From the NCBI GenBank assembly GCA_938030745.1, contig CALHIP010000006.1, positions 1-43,891 of the forward strand: a stretch of 43,891 nt of DNA, in the 5' to 3' direction. Below are positions 14,560 through 22,991 of this stretch, piece by piece (positions within the stretch are counted from its first letter, which is position 1; every line of letters begins with the position of its first letter). The translations under genes were made by a program, and so were the position numbers. Under the pieces are notes generated by a model that was not told where the DNA came from, ran no database searches, and was given only the letters and a program-made list of their open reading frames with translations. Origin of the DNA: an uncultured Patescibacteria group bacterium (GTDB lineage: Bacteria; Patescibacteriota; Patescibacteriia; UBA2591; CALHIP01).

Positions 14560-15105
14560 ATGAAGAATAAACAGTCATTTAGTGAAAAATTGCTTTTGTT
14601 ATTTGCTGATTTTTTAGATGTTTTTCGTCAACCAGTCACTTTATATTCTTTTAATCGGTGGCTTGAAAAAGATCCTCGTTATCGGCCGTTTAGAATTTGG
14701 TTGGAAAAATATTTTAAGAAGAGAAAAAAACAAAATTTTTATTCAACAATTTATCAATTAAAAAGAAGTGGAAATTTAAAAATAAAAATCACTAAAGATG
14801 GAAAGGGATATATCCTTACTCCGAAAGGTGAAAGAAAAATTTTAAAAATTAAAATTAAAAATTTAAAAAAGAAACTTGATCCTCAAAAATATTGGTTAAT
14901 GGTTATTTTTGATATTCCAGAAAAAAGAAGAAAAGATAGAGACCTTTTTCGATCTCTCCTTTATAATTTAGGATTTCAAAAAATTCAACAAAGCGTTTGG
15001 GTCTCTCCTTACGATGTTTACAAAGAATTAAAAGAAGTAATTAAGAGATTGGGCATTAATCGTTATATTAAAATTCTAAAAGTTAAAGAATTAGGTGAAA
15101 TTTAA
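14560..15105 (+). CDS. PaaX-like winged-helix / Cas2-like domain protein (no CRISPR context)
   Basis: 181 aa. The N-terminal about 105 residues are basic and look like a winged-helix domain (NFYSTIYQLKRSGNLKIKITKDGKGYILTPKGERKIL). The C-terminal about 70 residues have the ferredoxin-like Cas2/PaaX-C fold: WLMVIFDIPEKRRKDRDLFRSLLYNLGFQKIQQSVWVSPYD. Asp118 in FDIP is at the place of the Cas2 catalytic Asp. Such proteins are often annotated as Cas2 in CPR genomes. Here there is no cas1, no other cas gene and no array, so a regulator or stand-alone nuclease is more likely. It splits the two halves of ComEC and is bracketed by near-identical palindromes, one over its promoter and one 1 nt after its stop. 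Confidence 0.82.
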   Translation: MKNKQSFSEKLLLLFADFLDVFRQPVTLYSFNRWLEKDPRYRPFRIWLEKYFKKRKKQNFYSTIYQLKRSGNLKIKITKDGKGYILTPKGERKILKIKIKNLKKKLDPQKYWLMVIFDIPEKRRKDRDLFRSLLYNLGFQKIQQSVWVSPYDVYKELKEVIKRLGINRYIKILKVKELGEI

Positions 15106-15106
15106 A

Positions 15107-15142
15107 CTATATAATTTTTCACGGCCGTTAAAAATTATATAG
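15107..15142. repeat. palindrome B (36 bp, ACGGCCGT core), right of the Cas2-like gene
   Basis: 17 of 18 positions are symmetric around ACGGCCGT (15121-15128), with a single C/T mismatch flanking the core. It starts 1 nt after the Cas2-like stop and ends 5 nt before the ATG of the hydrolase gene. The right arm contains TTATAT, which could serve as a -10 for that gene. The distance from palindrome A is 612 bp, a multiple of three. Confidence 0.85.
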
Positions 15143-15147
15143 GAAGG

Positions 15148-16038
15148 ATGAGTGAAAGAAATAAAAAAATAAGGCGGTTTAATTGGTTGATAATTTGTTT
15201 GGCTGGACTTTTACTTTTAGACTTATTTTTAATTAGTTATTTTTATTTTCAGAAAAAAAATTTTAGAATCATTTTCTTAGATGTCGGACAAGGTGATGCA
15301 ATTTTAATTATTACCTCCTCTGGGAAAAACATTTTAATTGATGGCGGACCAGATAAAAGAATTATTTATAAACTTGACCAATATATTCCTTTTTATAAAA
15401 GAAAAATAGATTTGATGATCTTAACTCATCCTGATCCAGACCATTTAAATGGATTAGTTGAGGTTTTAAAAAGATATAAAGTTGATCAAGTTTTCTACAA
15501 TGGCGTAAAAGATGAAAGTCTTATCTATTTAGAATTTTTAAAAATAATAGAAGAAAAAAAAATTAAAAAAGAAATTGTTTATTCAGAAAAGAATTTTATT
15601 TTTCAAGAAGGAAAGGAAAATGTTCAATTAGAAATTCTTTATCCAATTAGAGATTTGACTGGCAAAAGTTTTAAAAATGATAATGAAGCATCAATTGTTT
15701 TAAAATTAATTTTCGGAAAAATAAAGATCCTTTTAACTGGTGATGCAACAAAATCAGTAGAAAATGAATTAATTTCTTATAACCCAGCAAAATTAGAAGC
15801 TGAGATCTTAAAAGTTAGCCACCACGGAGCAAAAGATGCAACAAGTTTAGAATTTTTAGAAAAAATTAAACCAAATTATGCAATAATTTCAGTTGGCAAG
15901 AATCGTTTTGGTCATCCATCTTTAAGGGTTTTAAAAAATTTAGAAAAAATTGGCGCCAAAATCTTGCGAACCGATCAGTTAGGTGATATAATATTTGAAA
16001 TTAATAACCATCAATTAAGATTAAAAACAAAAAAATAA
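15148..16038 (+). CDS. ComEC-type metallo-beta-lactamase-fold hydrolase, membrane-anchored
   Basis: 296 aa. One transmembrane segment at about 12-32 is followed by a hydrolase domain of the kind normally fused to the end of ComEC. Motifs are LDVGQGDAILI, the metal site THPDPDHLNG (H-x-D-x-D-H), LLTGDA, VSHHGAKDATS and SVGKNRFGHPS. The ComEC hydrolase is thought to degrade the non-transported DNA strand. Together with the gene at 13012 it reconstitutes a complete ComEC in two polypeptides. AGGAAGG directly before the ATG could be an ill-spaced ribosome site. The 3' neighbour starts 2 nt downstream. Confidence 0.9.
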   Translation: MSERNKKIRRFNWLIICLAGLLLLDLFLISYFYFQKKNFRIIFLDVGQGDAILIITSSGKNILIDGGPDKRIIYKLDQYIPFYKRKIDLMILTHPDPDHLNGLVEVLKRYKVDQVFYNGVKDESLIYLEFLKIIEEKKIKKEIVYSEKNFIFQEGKENVQLEILYPIRDLTGKSFKNDNEASIVLKLIFGKIKILLTGDATKSVENELISYNPAKLEAEILKVSHHGAKDATSLEFLEKIKPNYAIISVGKNRFGHPSLRVLKNLEKIGAKILRTDQLGDIIFEINNHQLRLKTKK

Positions 16039-16040
16039 AT

Positions 16041-17105
16041 ATGGATTTTCCTATTTTTAAAACAAAAATTGAAGGAATAAAACAGAGTTTTAATTTAAAT
16101 GATCCAATTGAAAGAAAAAAATATTTTGAATTAAAAGCTGGTCAAGAAATTAAAAAATTAAGAAATTATCTCAAAAAGAATACTTTTGTTGCCTATCTTT
16201 TAGGGAAAAAAAATTCTGGTAAGGGTACCTACTCAAAGTTATTTATAGAAATTGTTGATCCTGAAAATGTTGCCCATTTTTCTGTTGGCGATGTAATAAG
16301 AGCTGTTGATCAAGAATATAAGGATCCAAAAAAAAGAGAGGATTTGATTAAATTTCTTAAGGCAAATTATCGAGGTTTTATTCCAATTGATAAAGCATTA
16401 GAAGAATTAGATAAAAGAAGCACCAAAAGTTTACTTTCAACAGAGTTTATTTTAGCTCTGATTAAAAGGGAAATTGCTAAATTAGGTAAAAAAGCACTTT
16501 TTATTGATGGTTTTCCTAGAGATATGGACCAAGTTTCTTACTCTTTATTTTTCAGAGATTTAATTGATTATCGAGAAGATCCAGATATTTTTATTTTAAT
16601 TGATGTACCAGAAACAGTAATCAATGAAAGAATGAAAGGTCGTCGTGTTTGTCCAATTTGTCAAACACCAAGACATCTCTGGCTCTTACCGACAAAAGAA
16701 ATTGGTTATGATGAAAAAAGGGATGAGTTTTATTTAATTTGTGATAATCCAAATTGTCAAAAAGCAAAGATGATTCCAAAAGAAGGAGATGAATTGGGAA
16801 TAGACTCTATTAAAGATCGTTTAGAAAAAGATGGAAAAATTATTAGTCAAGCTCTTTCTTTATATGGTATTCCAAAAATTCTTTTAAGAAATACTGTTCC
16901 TGTTGAAGTTGCTCATCAATATATTGATGATTATGAAATTACACCAATTTATAATTATCATTGGGATAAAAAAAATAAAAAAGTAAAAATTATCGAAAAA
17001 CCTTGGATTATCCCTGATGATAAAGGTGTGCCTTCTTATAGTTTGTTAGCTCCAGCGGTAACTCTTTCTTTAATTAAACAATTATGCCAAGTTCTTCAAT
17101 TATAA
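16041..17105 (+). CDS. nucleoside monophosphate kinase (adenylate kinase-like, long form)
   Basis: 354 aa, much longer than normal adenylate kinase (about 210). A P-loop LLGKKNSGKGTYSK at about 52-65 is followed by HFSVGDVIRAVD, FIDGFPRDMDQ and LIDVPETVINERMKGRR, the usual order of NMP-binding, CORE and LID entry motifs. The LID carries CPIC (C-x2-C) and a later CDNPNC pair, fitting a zinc finger. An N-terminal extension of about 45 residues and a C-terminal tail of about 80 (YNYHWDKKNKKVKIIEKPWIIPDDKG) are not part of standard Adk. A genuine adk is present at 33652, so this is a second, divergent kinase of uncertain substrate. Confidence 0.8.
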   Translation: MDFPIFKTKIEGIKQSFNLNDPIERKKYFELKAGQEIKKLRNYLKKNTFVAYLLGKKNSGKGTYSKLFIEIVDPENVAHFSVGDVIRAVDQEYKDPKKREDLIKFLKANYRGFIPIDKALEELDKRSTKSLLSTEFILALIKREIAKLGKKALFIDGFPRDMDQVSYSLFFRDLIDYREDPDIFILIDVPETVINERMKGRRVCPICQTPRHLWLLPTKEIGYDEKRDEFYLICDNPNCQKAKMIPKEGDELGIDSIKDRLEKDGKIISQALSLYGIPKILLRNTVPVEVAHQYIDDYEITPIYNYHWDKKNKKVKIIEKPWIIPDDKGVPSYSLLAPAVTLSLIKQLCQVLQL

Positions 17106-17106
17106 C

Positions 17107-17703
17107 TTAAAGATATTTTAAAATAGCAAAAAATATCCTTTCTAAAGCAGAGAAATTTGAAATGATAGCTAAAGCAAAAATAAGATAAGTAGTTAAAGAG
17201 AGATTAAAAATTCCTAAAAGCATTGAGAGAATAATTAAAATCACTCTTTCACCACGACCTGCTAAACTGAATTTTGATTTTTTTATTAAAAGACCCTTTT
17301 CTTTTTGAGCTGCTTTTGAATAAGTAGTTAAAAGTCCACCAAAAAGAGCAAGGAAAATCCAAACTGAAGAAGGGAAAATAAATTTTGGTAAAGGTAGAAA
17401 AAGAAAACCAAGTAAAACAATTCCTTCTACATAACGATCAACAATTGTATCAAGATAAGCACCGATTTTTGTCACTTTTTTTGTAGCTCGAGCAATTTTT
17501 CCATCAAGCCAGTCTAAAAGGGAAGCAATAATAAAAAATATACTTGCGAAAATTAATTTATTTTTTATCAAAAAAATAAAAGATAAAATAGCAAAAATTA
17601 AAGATGAAAGAGTAAAAATATTTGGTGAAATTCGAATTAATGAAAAATATCTATCAGTTTTTTTAGTTAATTTTTCAAAAATCTCTTTTTTCTCTTCAAG
17701 CAT
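17107..17703 (-). CDS. CDP-alcohol phosphatidyltransferase family protein
   Basis: 198 aa membrane enzyme with about six hydrophobic segments. The family signature D-G-x2-A-R-x8-G-x3-D-x3-D is complete: DGKIARATKKVTKIGAYLDTIVD at about residues 68-90. Members join a CDP-linked lipid to an alcohol such as glycerol phosphate or inositol; the substrate cannot be read from sequence. It is the third unit of a minus-strand set rpmB - tRNA-Pro - this gene, and starts 22 nt after the tRNA 3' end. It converges on the kinase gene, 1 nt apart. Confidence 0.9.
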   Translation of the reverse strand: MLEEKKEIFEKLTKKTDRYFSLIRISPNIFTLSSLIFAILSFIFLIKNKLIFASIFFIIASLLDWLDGKIARATKKVTKIGAYLDTIVDRYVEGIVLLGFLFLPLPKFIFPSSVWIFLALFGGLLTTYSKAAQKEKGLLIKKSKFSLAGRGERVILIILSMLLGIFNLSLTTYLIFALAIISNFSALERIFFAILKYL

Positions 17704-17725
17704 CGATAAATTTGATTATAATCAA

Positions 17726-17796
17726 TCGGGGTGCGGAGAATTGAACTCCGACCATACCCACCCCAAGGGTACGTACTACCGTTATACTACACCCCG
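17726..17796 (-). tRNA. tRNA-Pro (GGG)
   Basis: Read on the minus strand: acceptor CGGGGTG/CACCCCG with A73; D-stem GTAT/GTAC; anticodon stem TACCC/GGGTA with loop TTGGGGT (anticodon GGG); T-stem CGGAG/CTCCG with loop TTCAATT. The C1-G72 pair is typical of tRNA-Pro. CCA is not encoded. It starts 3 nt after the rpmB stop codon, so it is almost certainly cotranscribed with it. Confidence 0.95.
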
Positions 17797-17799
17797 CTT

Positions 17800-17979
17800 T
17801 TATTTTAATTTCTTTGATAAAGTTTTTAAACATTTTGTACAAACTCTAATTCTTTTACCAGAAGGTAACTTTATCCATTGTAAATTAAGATATTGACGTT
17901 TCTTAGTGGCAATGTTAGAATAAGAACGAGATATTTTTATCTTTGTTTTTCTTTGACAGATTTGACAGATCCTTCCCAT
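17800..17979 (-). CDS. rpmB: ribosomal protein bL28, zinc-binding form
   Basis: 59 aa, starting at the minus-strand ATG 17979-17977. It begins MGRICQICQRKTKIKISRSY and contains NIATKKRQYLNLQWIKL, the L28 core where others have N-x-T-K-R-R-x-x-P-N-L-Q. It ends with CTKC. Two C-x2-C pairs (CQIC, CTKC) indicate the zinc-ribbon form. It is easy to miss because of its size. The stop is 3 nt from tRNA-Pro. A TTGCAA-17-TAAATT promoter ends 7 nt before the ATG, so the mRNA is probably leaderless. Its 5' end faces the divergent site-2 protease gene. Confidence 0.88.
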   Translation of the reverse strand: MGRICQICQRKTKIKISRSYSNIATKKRQYLNLQWIKLPSGKRIRVCTKCLKTLSKKLK

Positions 17980-17986
17980 ATTATTA

Positions 17987-18015
17987 AATTTAACATAATT
18001 TTAATATTTTTGCAA
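17987..18015 (-). promoter_or_regulatory. promoter of rpmB-tRNA-Pro unit (TTGCAA-17-TAAATT)
   Basis: TTGCAA at 18015-18010 and TAAATT at 17992-17987 on the minus strand, spacing 17 bp. The -10 ends 7 nt before the rpmB ATG, matching the leaderless pattern seen elsewhere in the window. Confidence 0.5.
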
Positions 18016-18021
18016 TCAACT

Positions 18022-18630
18022 ATGAATCTATTTTTTTTCTTTTTCATTATCATTCCTTCAGCAATTATTCATGAATATTTTCATGCCTGGAGTGCTAATA
18101 GTTTAGGTGATGATACAGCAAAAAATGCTGGCCGTTTAACTTTAAATCCTTTAGCCCATATTGATCTATTTGGAACAATTTTAATGCCTCTTTTCCTTTT
18201 TTTCTACAGTGGCGGAAGATTTCTTTTTGCTTATGCTAAGCCAGTTCCTTTCAATCCATATCTTTTGAAAAATCAAAAATATGGGCCAGCTTTAGTTGCT
18301 CTAGCTGGTCCTTTAGCCAATTTTCTTGTTGCCTTGATTCTTGGTTTAATTATTCGTTTTTTACCTTTTAGTTCTTTTGTCTATTTTCTTTCGATAGTTG
18401 TTTTTGCTAACCTCCTTTTAGCAGTTTTTAATTTAATGCCAATTCCACCACTTGATGGTTCAAGAATTCTTTTTTCTCTTTTACCTTCCTCTTTTAAGAA
18501 ATATGAAATAATTTTGGAAAGAATGGGGTTTTTCTTGATTTTAATTTTCCTTTTTCTTATCTTTCCTCTTATTTTTTATCTTGTCTCTAAAATTTTCATT
18601 TTAATTGTCGGTCGATCATTCACTTTATAA
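18022..18630 (+). CDS. site-2 protease family (M50) membrane metalloprotease
   Basis: 202 aa, polytopic. The zinc-binding HEYFH (H-E-x-x-H) is at residues 17-21 in the first helix (SAIIHEYFHAWSANSLGD). The third ligand is in NLMPIPPLDGSR (Asp145), the N-x-x-P-x-x-x-L-D-G motif of the family. This is the compact form without a PDZ domain. It cleaves transmembrane substrates within the membrane; the target is unknown. The reading frame extends upstream to 17893 but there it overlaps rpmB on the other strand; the ATG at 18022 gives the normal hydrophobic N-terminus. It is divergent from rpmB, and the ribosomal cluster begins right after it. Confidence 0.9.
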   Translation: MNLFFFFFIIIPSAIIHEYFHAWSANSLGDDTAKNAGRLTLNPLAHIDLFGTILMPLFLFFYSGGRFLFAYAKPVPFNPYLLKNQKYGPALVALAGPLANFLVALILGLIIRFLPFSSFVYFLSIVVFANLLLAVFNLMPIPPLDGSRILFSLLPSSFKKYEIILERMGFFLILIFLFLIFPLIFYLVSKIFILIVGRSFTL

Positions 18631-18633
18631 AAG

Positions 18634-18661
18634 TTGACAAATAAAAATTTTTCTTTATAAT
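18634..18661 (+). promoter_or_regulatory. promoter of rpsL (TTGACA-16-TATAAT)
   Basis: Perfect TTGACA at 18634-18639 and TATAAT at 18656-18661. The -10 ends 11 nt before the ATG, so the str-operon mRNA should have a leader of only about 4-5 nt and no Shine-Dalgarno. Confidence 0.8.
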
Positions 18662-18672
18662 AAATTATTTAT

Positions 18673-19092
18673 ATGTCTCCAACCATTGCCCAACTTGTTA
18701 AAAAAGGTAGAAAAAAAATAAAAAAGAAAAGTAAAGCACCTGCTTTACAAATGGTTTTAAATATCTTAAAAAGAAAGAAAAAAGAATTACCTAAGGGCTG
18801 TCCTTTTAAAAGGGGTGTTTGTATTAAAGTGACAACAATGACGCCAAAAAAACCAAATTCTGCTTTAAGAAAGATTGCTCGAGTTAGATTATCATCTGGT
18901 GAAGAGGTAACTGCTTATATTCCTGGAATTGGTCATAATCTTCAGGAGCACTCTGTTGTTTTGATCCGTGGTGGTCGAGTTAAAGATCTACCAGGTGTTA
19001 GATATCATATTGTCAGAGGTGTTTATGATGCAGCAGGTGTTGAAGGAAGAAAACAAGCAAGAAGTCGATATGGAGTTAAAAAAGAAAAATAA
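18673..19092 (+). CDS. rpsL: ribosomal protein uS12
   Basis: 139 aa, first gene of the str-type operon. It carries the universal S12 decoding-site loop [15 protein letters not shown] and the second loop [17 protein letters not shown], where streptomycin-resistance changes occur in other bacteria. The N-terminus [14 protein letters not shown] is normal. S12 monitors codon-anticodon pairing in the 30S A site. A strong promoter lies just upstream, and rpsG begins 4 nt downstream. Confidence 0.98.
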   Translation: MSPTIAQLVKKGRKKIKKKSKAPALQMVLNILKRKKKELPKGCPFKRGVCIKVTTMTPKKPNSALRKIARVRLSSGEEVTAYIPGIGHNLQEHSVVLIRGGRVKDLPGVRYHIVRGVYDAAGVEGRKQARSRYGVKKEK

Positions 19093-19096
19093 ACTT

Positions 19097-19573
19097 ATGC
19101 GTGGGAAAAGAGCTCCAAAAAGAAAAATTTTACCTGATCCAAAATATCAAAGCGAAAAAATCGCTAAATTTATTAATTATGTAATGAGAAAAGGAAAAAA
19201 AACTTTAGCCCAAAAAATTGTTTATCGAGCTTTTGAAATAATTAATAAAAAAACAAACCAAGATCCTTTAAAAATTTTTGAAAAAGCAATTGAAAATGCT
19301 TCACCAGAAATGGAAGTTAAGGCAAGAAGAATTGGTGGAGCAAATTATCAAATTCCTGTTCCAGTCAGAGAGGATAGAAAATTCACCTTAGCTTGTCGCT
19401 GGTTAATTGAAGCAGCTAGAGAAAAGAAGGGAAAGCCAATGGAAGAAAAATTAGCTGAAGAAATTTTAGAAGCTTTTAATAATCGTGGCTCCGCCATTAA
19501 GAAAAAAGAAGATTTACATAAAATAGCTGAAGCAAATAAAGCTTTTGCCTATTTTGCCCGATTTGTTAAATAA
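19097..19573 (+). CDS. rpsG: ribosomal protein uS7
   Basis: 158 aa starting MRGKRAPKRKILPDPKY. The frame extends back to 18968 inside rpsL, but the ATG at 19097 gives the conserved N-terminus. RRIGGANYQIPVPV is the beta-hairpin region, and GSAIKKKEDLHKIAEANKAFAYFA is the conserved end. S7 nucleates the 30S head and contacts the E site; in E. coli it represses its own operon, which cannot be judged here. It is 3 nt from fusA. Confidence 0.98.
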   Translation: MRGKRAPKRKILPDPKYQSEKIAKFINYVMRKGKKTLAQKIVYRAFEIINKKTNQDPLKIFEKAIENASPEMEVKARRIGGANYQIPVPVREDRKFTLACRWLIEAAREKKGKPMEEKLAEEILEAFNNRGSAIKKKEDLHKIAEANKAFAYFARFVK

Positions 19574-19576
19574 AGT

Positions 19577-21652
19577 ATGAGAAGATATCCTTTAGAAAAA
19601 ATAAGAAATATTGGTATTATTGCCCATATCGACGCTGGTAAAACAACAGTTACCGAGCGAATTTTGTATTATACTGGAAAAAAACATAAAGTTGGTGAGG
19701 TTCATTATGGAACAACAGATATGGATTGGATGGAGCTAGAAAAAGAACATGGAGTAACGATTACTTCTGCAGCAACAACTTGTTTTTGGCGAGATGCTCA
19801 AATCAATATTATTGATACACCAGGCCATATTGATTTCACTGCTGAGGTCCAGAGGTCATTAAGAGTCTTAGATGGCGCGGTTGTTGTTTTTGATGGTGTA
19901 GCTGGTGTTGAGCCACAATCAGAAACAGTTTGGCATCAGGCAGAAAAATTTAATGTTCCTCTTATTGCTTTTATTAATAAAATGGATAGAATAGGCGCAG
20001 ATTTTTATTATTCATTAAAGACTATTCATGAGAGATTAACAAAAAATGCTTATCCAATCCAATTGCCAATTGGTGCTGAAGATGAATTTAAAGGAATAAT
20101 TGATTTATTAAAAGAAAAAGCAATTATTTATTTAGATGAAATGGGAAAAGAAATTAAAGAAGAAGAAATACCTTCTGATTTAAAAGAAAAAGCTAAAGAA
20201 TACCGTGAAAAACTGATTGAAGCAATTGTTGAACATGATGAAAAATTAATGGCTGATTATTTAGCTGGTAAAGAAATAAAAATAGAAGATTTAAAAAAGG
20301 TTTTAAGAAAAGCAACTGTTGAGGCAAAAATTGTTCCTGTTTTATGTGGTTCTGCTTTAAAAAACAAAGGTATTCAACTATTACTTGATGCAATTTATGA
20401 TTTCCTTCCCTCTCCTTTAGAAGTTAAACCAATTGAAGGTTTTTGGATCAAATCAAACACAAGAGAGAAAATTATCAGGTATGCTTCTGATGACGAGCCT
20501 TTTACTGCTTTAGTTTTTAAAGTTGCTACAGATCCATTTGCTGGAACATTAAATTATTTTCGAGTTTATTCTGGAAAACTTAAACCCGGCTCCTATGTTT
20601 TAAATGCCAATACTGGCGAAAAAGAAAGAGTTAGCCGGATCTTAAGAATGCATGCTAATAAAAGAGAAGAACTTGAAGAAATTTACGCTGGAGAAATTGG
20701 AGCAACAGTTGGTTTAAAAAATACTTTAACTGGTCATACTATTTGTGATGAAAATTACCCAATTATTTTAGAGGAAATTAAATTTCCAGAGCCAGTTATT
20801 TCGGTGGCAATTGAACCAAAAACAAAGGCTGACCAGGAAAAAATGAGCTTGGTTTTATCAAAATTAGCCCAGGAAGATCCAACATTTAAAGTTAAGACAG
20901 ATGAAGAGACACAACAAACAATTATTTCTGGAATGGGTGAATTTCATCTAGATATTTTAATTGAAAGAATGAAAAGGGAATTTGGTTTAGAAGTTAATGT
21001 TGGTAAACCGCAAGTTGCTTATAAAGAAACAATCACTGTTCCAGTTAAAGTTGAAGGAAAATATATTCATCAATCAGGTGGTCGTGGACAATATGGTCAT
21101 TGTTGGCTCCGTTTAGAACCAGCAGAAAGAGGTAAGGGATTTGAGTTTATTGATGAAATTAGAGCTGGAATTATTCCAAAAGAATACATTCCTGCTATAA
21201 AAAAAGGAGTAATTGAAGCATTACAAGAAGGAGTTTTAGCTGGCTATCCAATTACTGATTTAAAAGTTGCTGTTTATGACGGTTCTTTCCATGAGGTTGA
21301 TTCTTCAGAGCTTGCTTTCAAAATCGCAGCCTCAAGAGCAATTAAAGAAGGAGAAAAATTGGGAAAACCAACTCTGTTAGAACCGATTATGAAACTTGAA
21401 GTCATTGTTCCAGAAAAATTTCTTGGCGGAGTTATTGGTGATTTAAATTCAAAAAGAGCAAAAATTTTAGAAACAAGAACAAGGGGAGAGGTTAAAATTA
21501 TTGATGCTTATGTACCTTTAGCAGAAATGTTTGGTTATGCAACAACTTTACGTTCATTAACCGAAGGAAGAGGTTCTTTTACAATGGAATTTTCCCATTA
21601 TGAAGAGGTACCAAAAAATATTCAAGAAAAAATAATAGGAAATAAGCTTTAA
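19577..21652 (+). CDS. fusA: translation elongation factor G
   Basis: 691 aa, full length. G-domain motifs are AHIDAGKT at 16-23, the switch region ending [19 protein letters not shown] and NKMD. Domains II-V follow, including GMGEFHLDI and the domain IV tip [19 protein letters not shown] drives ribosomal translocation and, with RRF, recycling. It lies in the standard position between rpsG and tuf. The 91-bp gap to tuf contains an additional promoter, so tuf can be expressed separately. Confidence 0.98.
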   Translation: MRRYPLEKIRNIGIIAHIDAGKTTVTERILYYTGKKHKVGEVHYGTTDMDWMELEKEHGVTITSAATTCFWRDAQINIIDTPGHIDFTAEVQRSLRVLDGAVVVFDGVAGVEPQSETVWHQAEKFNVPLIAFINKMDRIGADFYYSLKTIHERLTKNAYPIQLPIGAEDEFKGIIDLLKEKAIIYLDEMGKEIKEEEIPSDLKEKAKEYREKLIEAIVEHDEKLMADYLAGKEIKIEDLKKVLRKATVEAKIVPVLCGSALKNKGIQLLLDAIYDFLPSPLEVKPIEGFWIKSNTREKIIRYASDDEPFTALVFKVATDPFAGTLNYFRVYSGKLKPGSYVLNANTGEKERVSRILRMHANKREELEEIYAGEIGATVGLKNTLTGHTICDENYPIILEEIKFPEPVISVAIEPKTKADQEKMSLVLSKLAQEDPTFKVKTDEETQQTIISGMGEFHLDILIERMKREFGLEVNVGKPQVAYKETITVPVKVEGKYIHQSGGRGQYGHCWLRLEPAERGKGFEFIDEIRAGIIPKEYIPAIKKGVIEALQEGVLAGYPITDLKVAVYDGSFHEVDSSELAFKIAASRAIKEGEKLGKPTLLEPIMKLEVIVPEKFLGGVIGDLNSKRAKILETRTRGEVKIIDAYVPLAEMFGYATTLRSLTEGRGSFTMEFSHYEEVPKNIQEKIIGNKL

Positions 21653-21668
21653 TAAATTTAAAATGGGT

Positions 21669-21677
21669 TGTGGATAA
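21669..21677 (+). promoter_or_regulatory. DnaA-box-like TGTGGATAA upstream of the tuf promoter
   Basis: An exact reverse complement of TTATCCACA, 8 bp before the tuf -35 and in the same orientation relative to the promoter as at 11655 and 39571. Confidence 0.5.
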
Positions 21678-21685
21678 ATCCTCCC

Positions 21686-21713
21686 TTGTTTTATCTTAAT
21701 TTCTTGTTATAAT
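21686..21713 (+). promoter_or_regulatory. internal promoter of tuf (TTGTTT-16-TATAAT)
   Basis: TTGTTT at 21686-21691 and TATAAT at 21708-21713. The predicted start near 21720 gives a leader of about 24 nt, longer than the leaderless genes in this window, and A-rich without a Shine-Dalgarno. Confidence 0.65.
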
Positions 21714-21743
21714 TTACTTAAATTTATTTATAAGAAAAAAAAT

Positions 21744-22949
21744 ATGGCTGAAAGAGAAAAATTTGAAAGAGTAAAACCACATGTAAACGTCGGAACCATT
21801 GGTCATGTTGACCATGGTAAAACTACTTTAACTGCTGCTATTTTGAAATGCCTCAGATCAGCTGGTTTAAGGGCAGAAGATAAAAGTGTTGAACAGATAG
21901 ATAGTGCACCAGAAGAAAGAGAAAGGGGTTTAACGATTAACATTGCCCATGTTGAGTATGAGTCGCCGAAAAGACATTATGCTCACATTGATTGTCCAGG
22001 ACATGCTGACTATATTAAAAACATGATTACTGGCGCAGCTCAGATGGATGGCGCAATTTTGGTTGTCTCTGCTCCTGACGGAGCAATGCCTCAGACAAGA
22101 GAACATATTCTTTTGGCTCGCCAAGTTGGTGTTCCAGCAATTGTTGTTTTTCTTAATAAAGTTGATATGGTCGAAGATAAAGAATTGATTGACTTAGTTG
22201 AAGAAGAGGTCAGAGATTTATTAAAAAAATATGAATTTCCTAGTCAAGAAATTCCATTTATTCGCGGAAGTGCTTTAAAAGCTCTTGAATGTGGTTGTGG
22301 TAAAGAAGAATGTCAGTGGTGTGGTCCGATCCTAAAATTGGTTAATACTCTCGATTCCTATATTCCTGAGCCAAAAAGAGAAATTGATAAACCATTTTTG
22401 ATGCCAATTGAAGACATCTTTTCTATTGAAGGTCGAGGAACAGTCGTAACTGGGAAAATTGAAAGAGGAACAATTCATTTAAATGAGGAGGTAGAAATTG
22501 TTGGTTTGAGACCAACCCAAAAAACTGTAGTAACTGGAATTGAAATGTTTAGAAAAACTTTAGAAGAAGGGCAGGCAGGAGATAATGCTGGTATTCTTTT
22601 AAGAGGAATTAAAAAAGAAGAGGTAGAAAGAGGGCAGGTTTTAGCCAAACCAGGAACAATTACACCCCACACTGAATTTGAAGCTGAAGTTTATGTTCTC
22701 ACTAAAGAAGAAGGAGGCAGACACACTCCATTCTTTTCTGGCTATAAACCACAGTTTTACATTCGAACAACAGATGTTACAGGAGAGATAACCCTTCCTG
22801 AAAAAGTTGAGATGGCGATGCCAGGCGACACTCTTTCTTTAAAAATCAAACTGATTAAACCGGTTGCTCTTGAAGAAAAACAAAGATTCGCTATTCGTGA
22901 AGGTGGAAAAACTGTCGGTGCTGGTGTGGTGACAAAGATAATAAAATAG
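21744..22949 (+). CDS. tuf: translation elongation factor Tu
   Basis: 401 aa. GTPase motifs are GHVDHGKT at 20-27, [12 protein letters not shown] and SALK. It delivers aminoacyl-tRNA to the ribosome. Two oddities stand out. The switch reads RGLTIN where RGITI is usual. After SALKALE, where other bacteria have a short acidic loop, there is a Cys-rich insertion with C183, C185, C190 and C193 ([11 protein letters not shown]) that could bind a metal. Domains II and III look normal ([31 protein letters not shown]). It has its own promoter 31 nt upstream. Confidence 0.98.
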   Translation: MAEREKFERVKPHVNVGTIGHVDHGKTTLTAAILKCLRSAGLRAEDKSVEQIDSAPEERERGLTINIAHVEYESPKRHYAHIDCPGHADYIKNMITGAAQMDGAILVVSAPDGAMPQTREHILLARQVGVPAIVVFLNKVDMVEDKELIDLVEEEVRDLLKKYEFPSQEIPFIRGSALKALECGCGKEECQWCGPILKLVNTLDSYIPEPKREIDKPFLMPIEDIFSIEGRGTVVTGKIERGTIHLNEEVEIVGLRPTQKTVVTGIEMFRKTLEEGQAGDNAGILLRGIKKEEVERGQVLAKPGTITPHTEFEAEVYVLTKEEGGRHTPFFSGYKPQFYIRTTDVTGEITLPEKVEMAMPGDTLSLKIKLIKPVALEEKQRFAIREGGKTVGAGVVTKIIK

Positions 22950-22991
22950 AATTTACTCAATCATTATAGTCAAGGACGTTTATTTTTTGAT

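Noticed and set aside
14560-15105. Cas2-like domain as sign of a CRISPR-Cas locus
   Set aside because: There is no cas1, no effector gene and no repeat-spacer array anywhere in the window; the two palindromes are single and flank one gene.
17893-18021. N-terminal extension of the site-2 protease
   Set aside because: These codons are antisense to rpmB and its promoter; the family N-terminus begins at ATG 18022.
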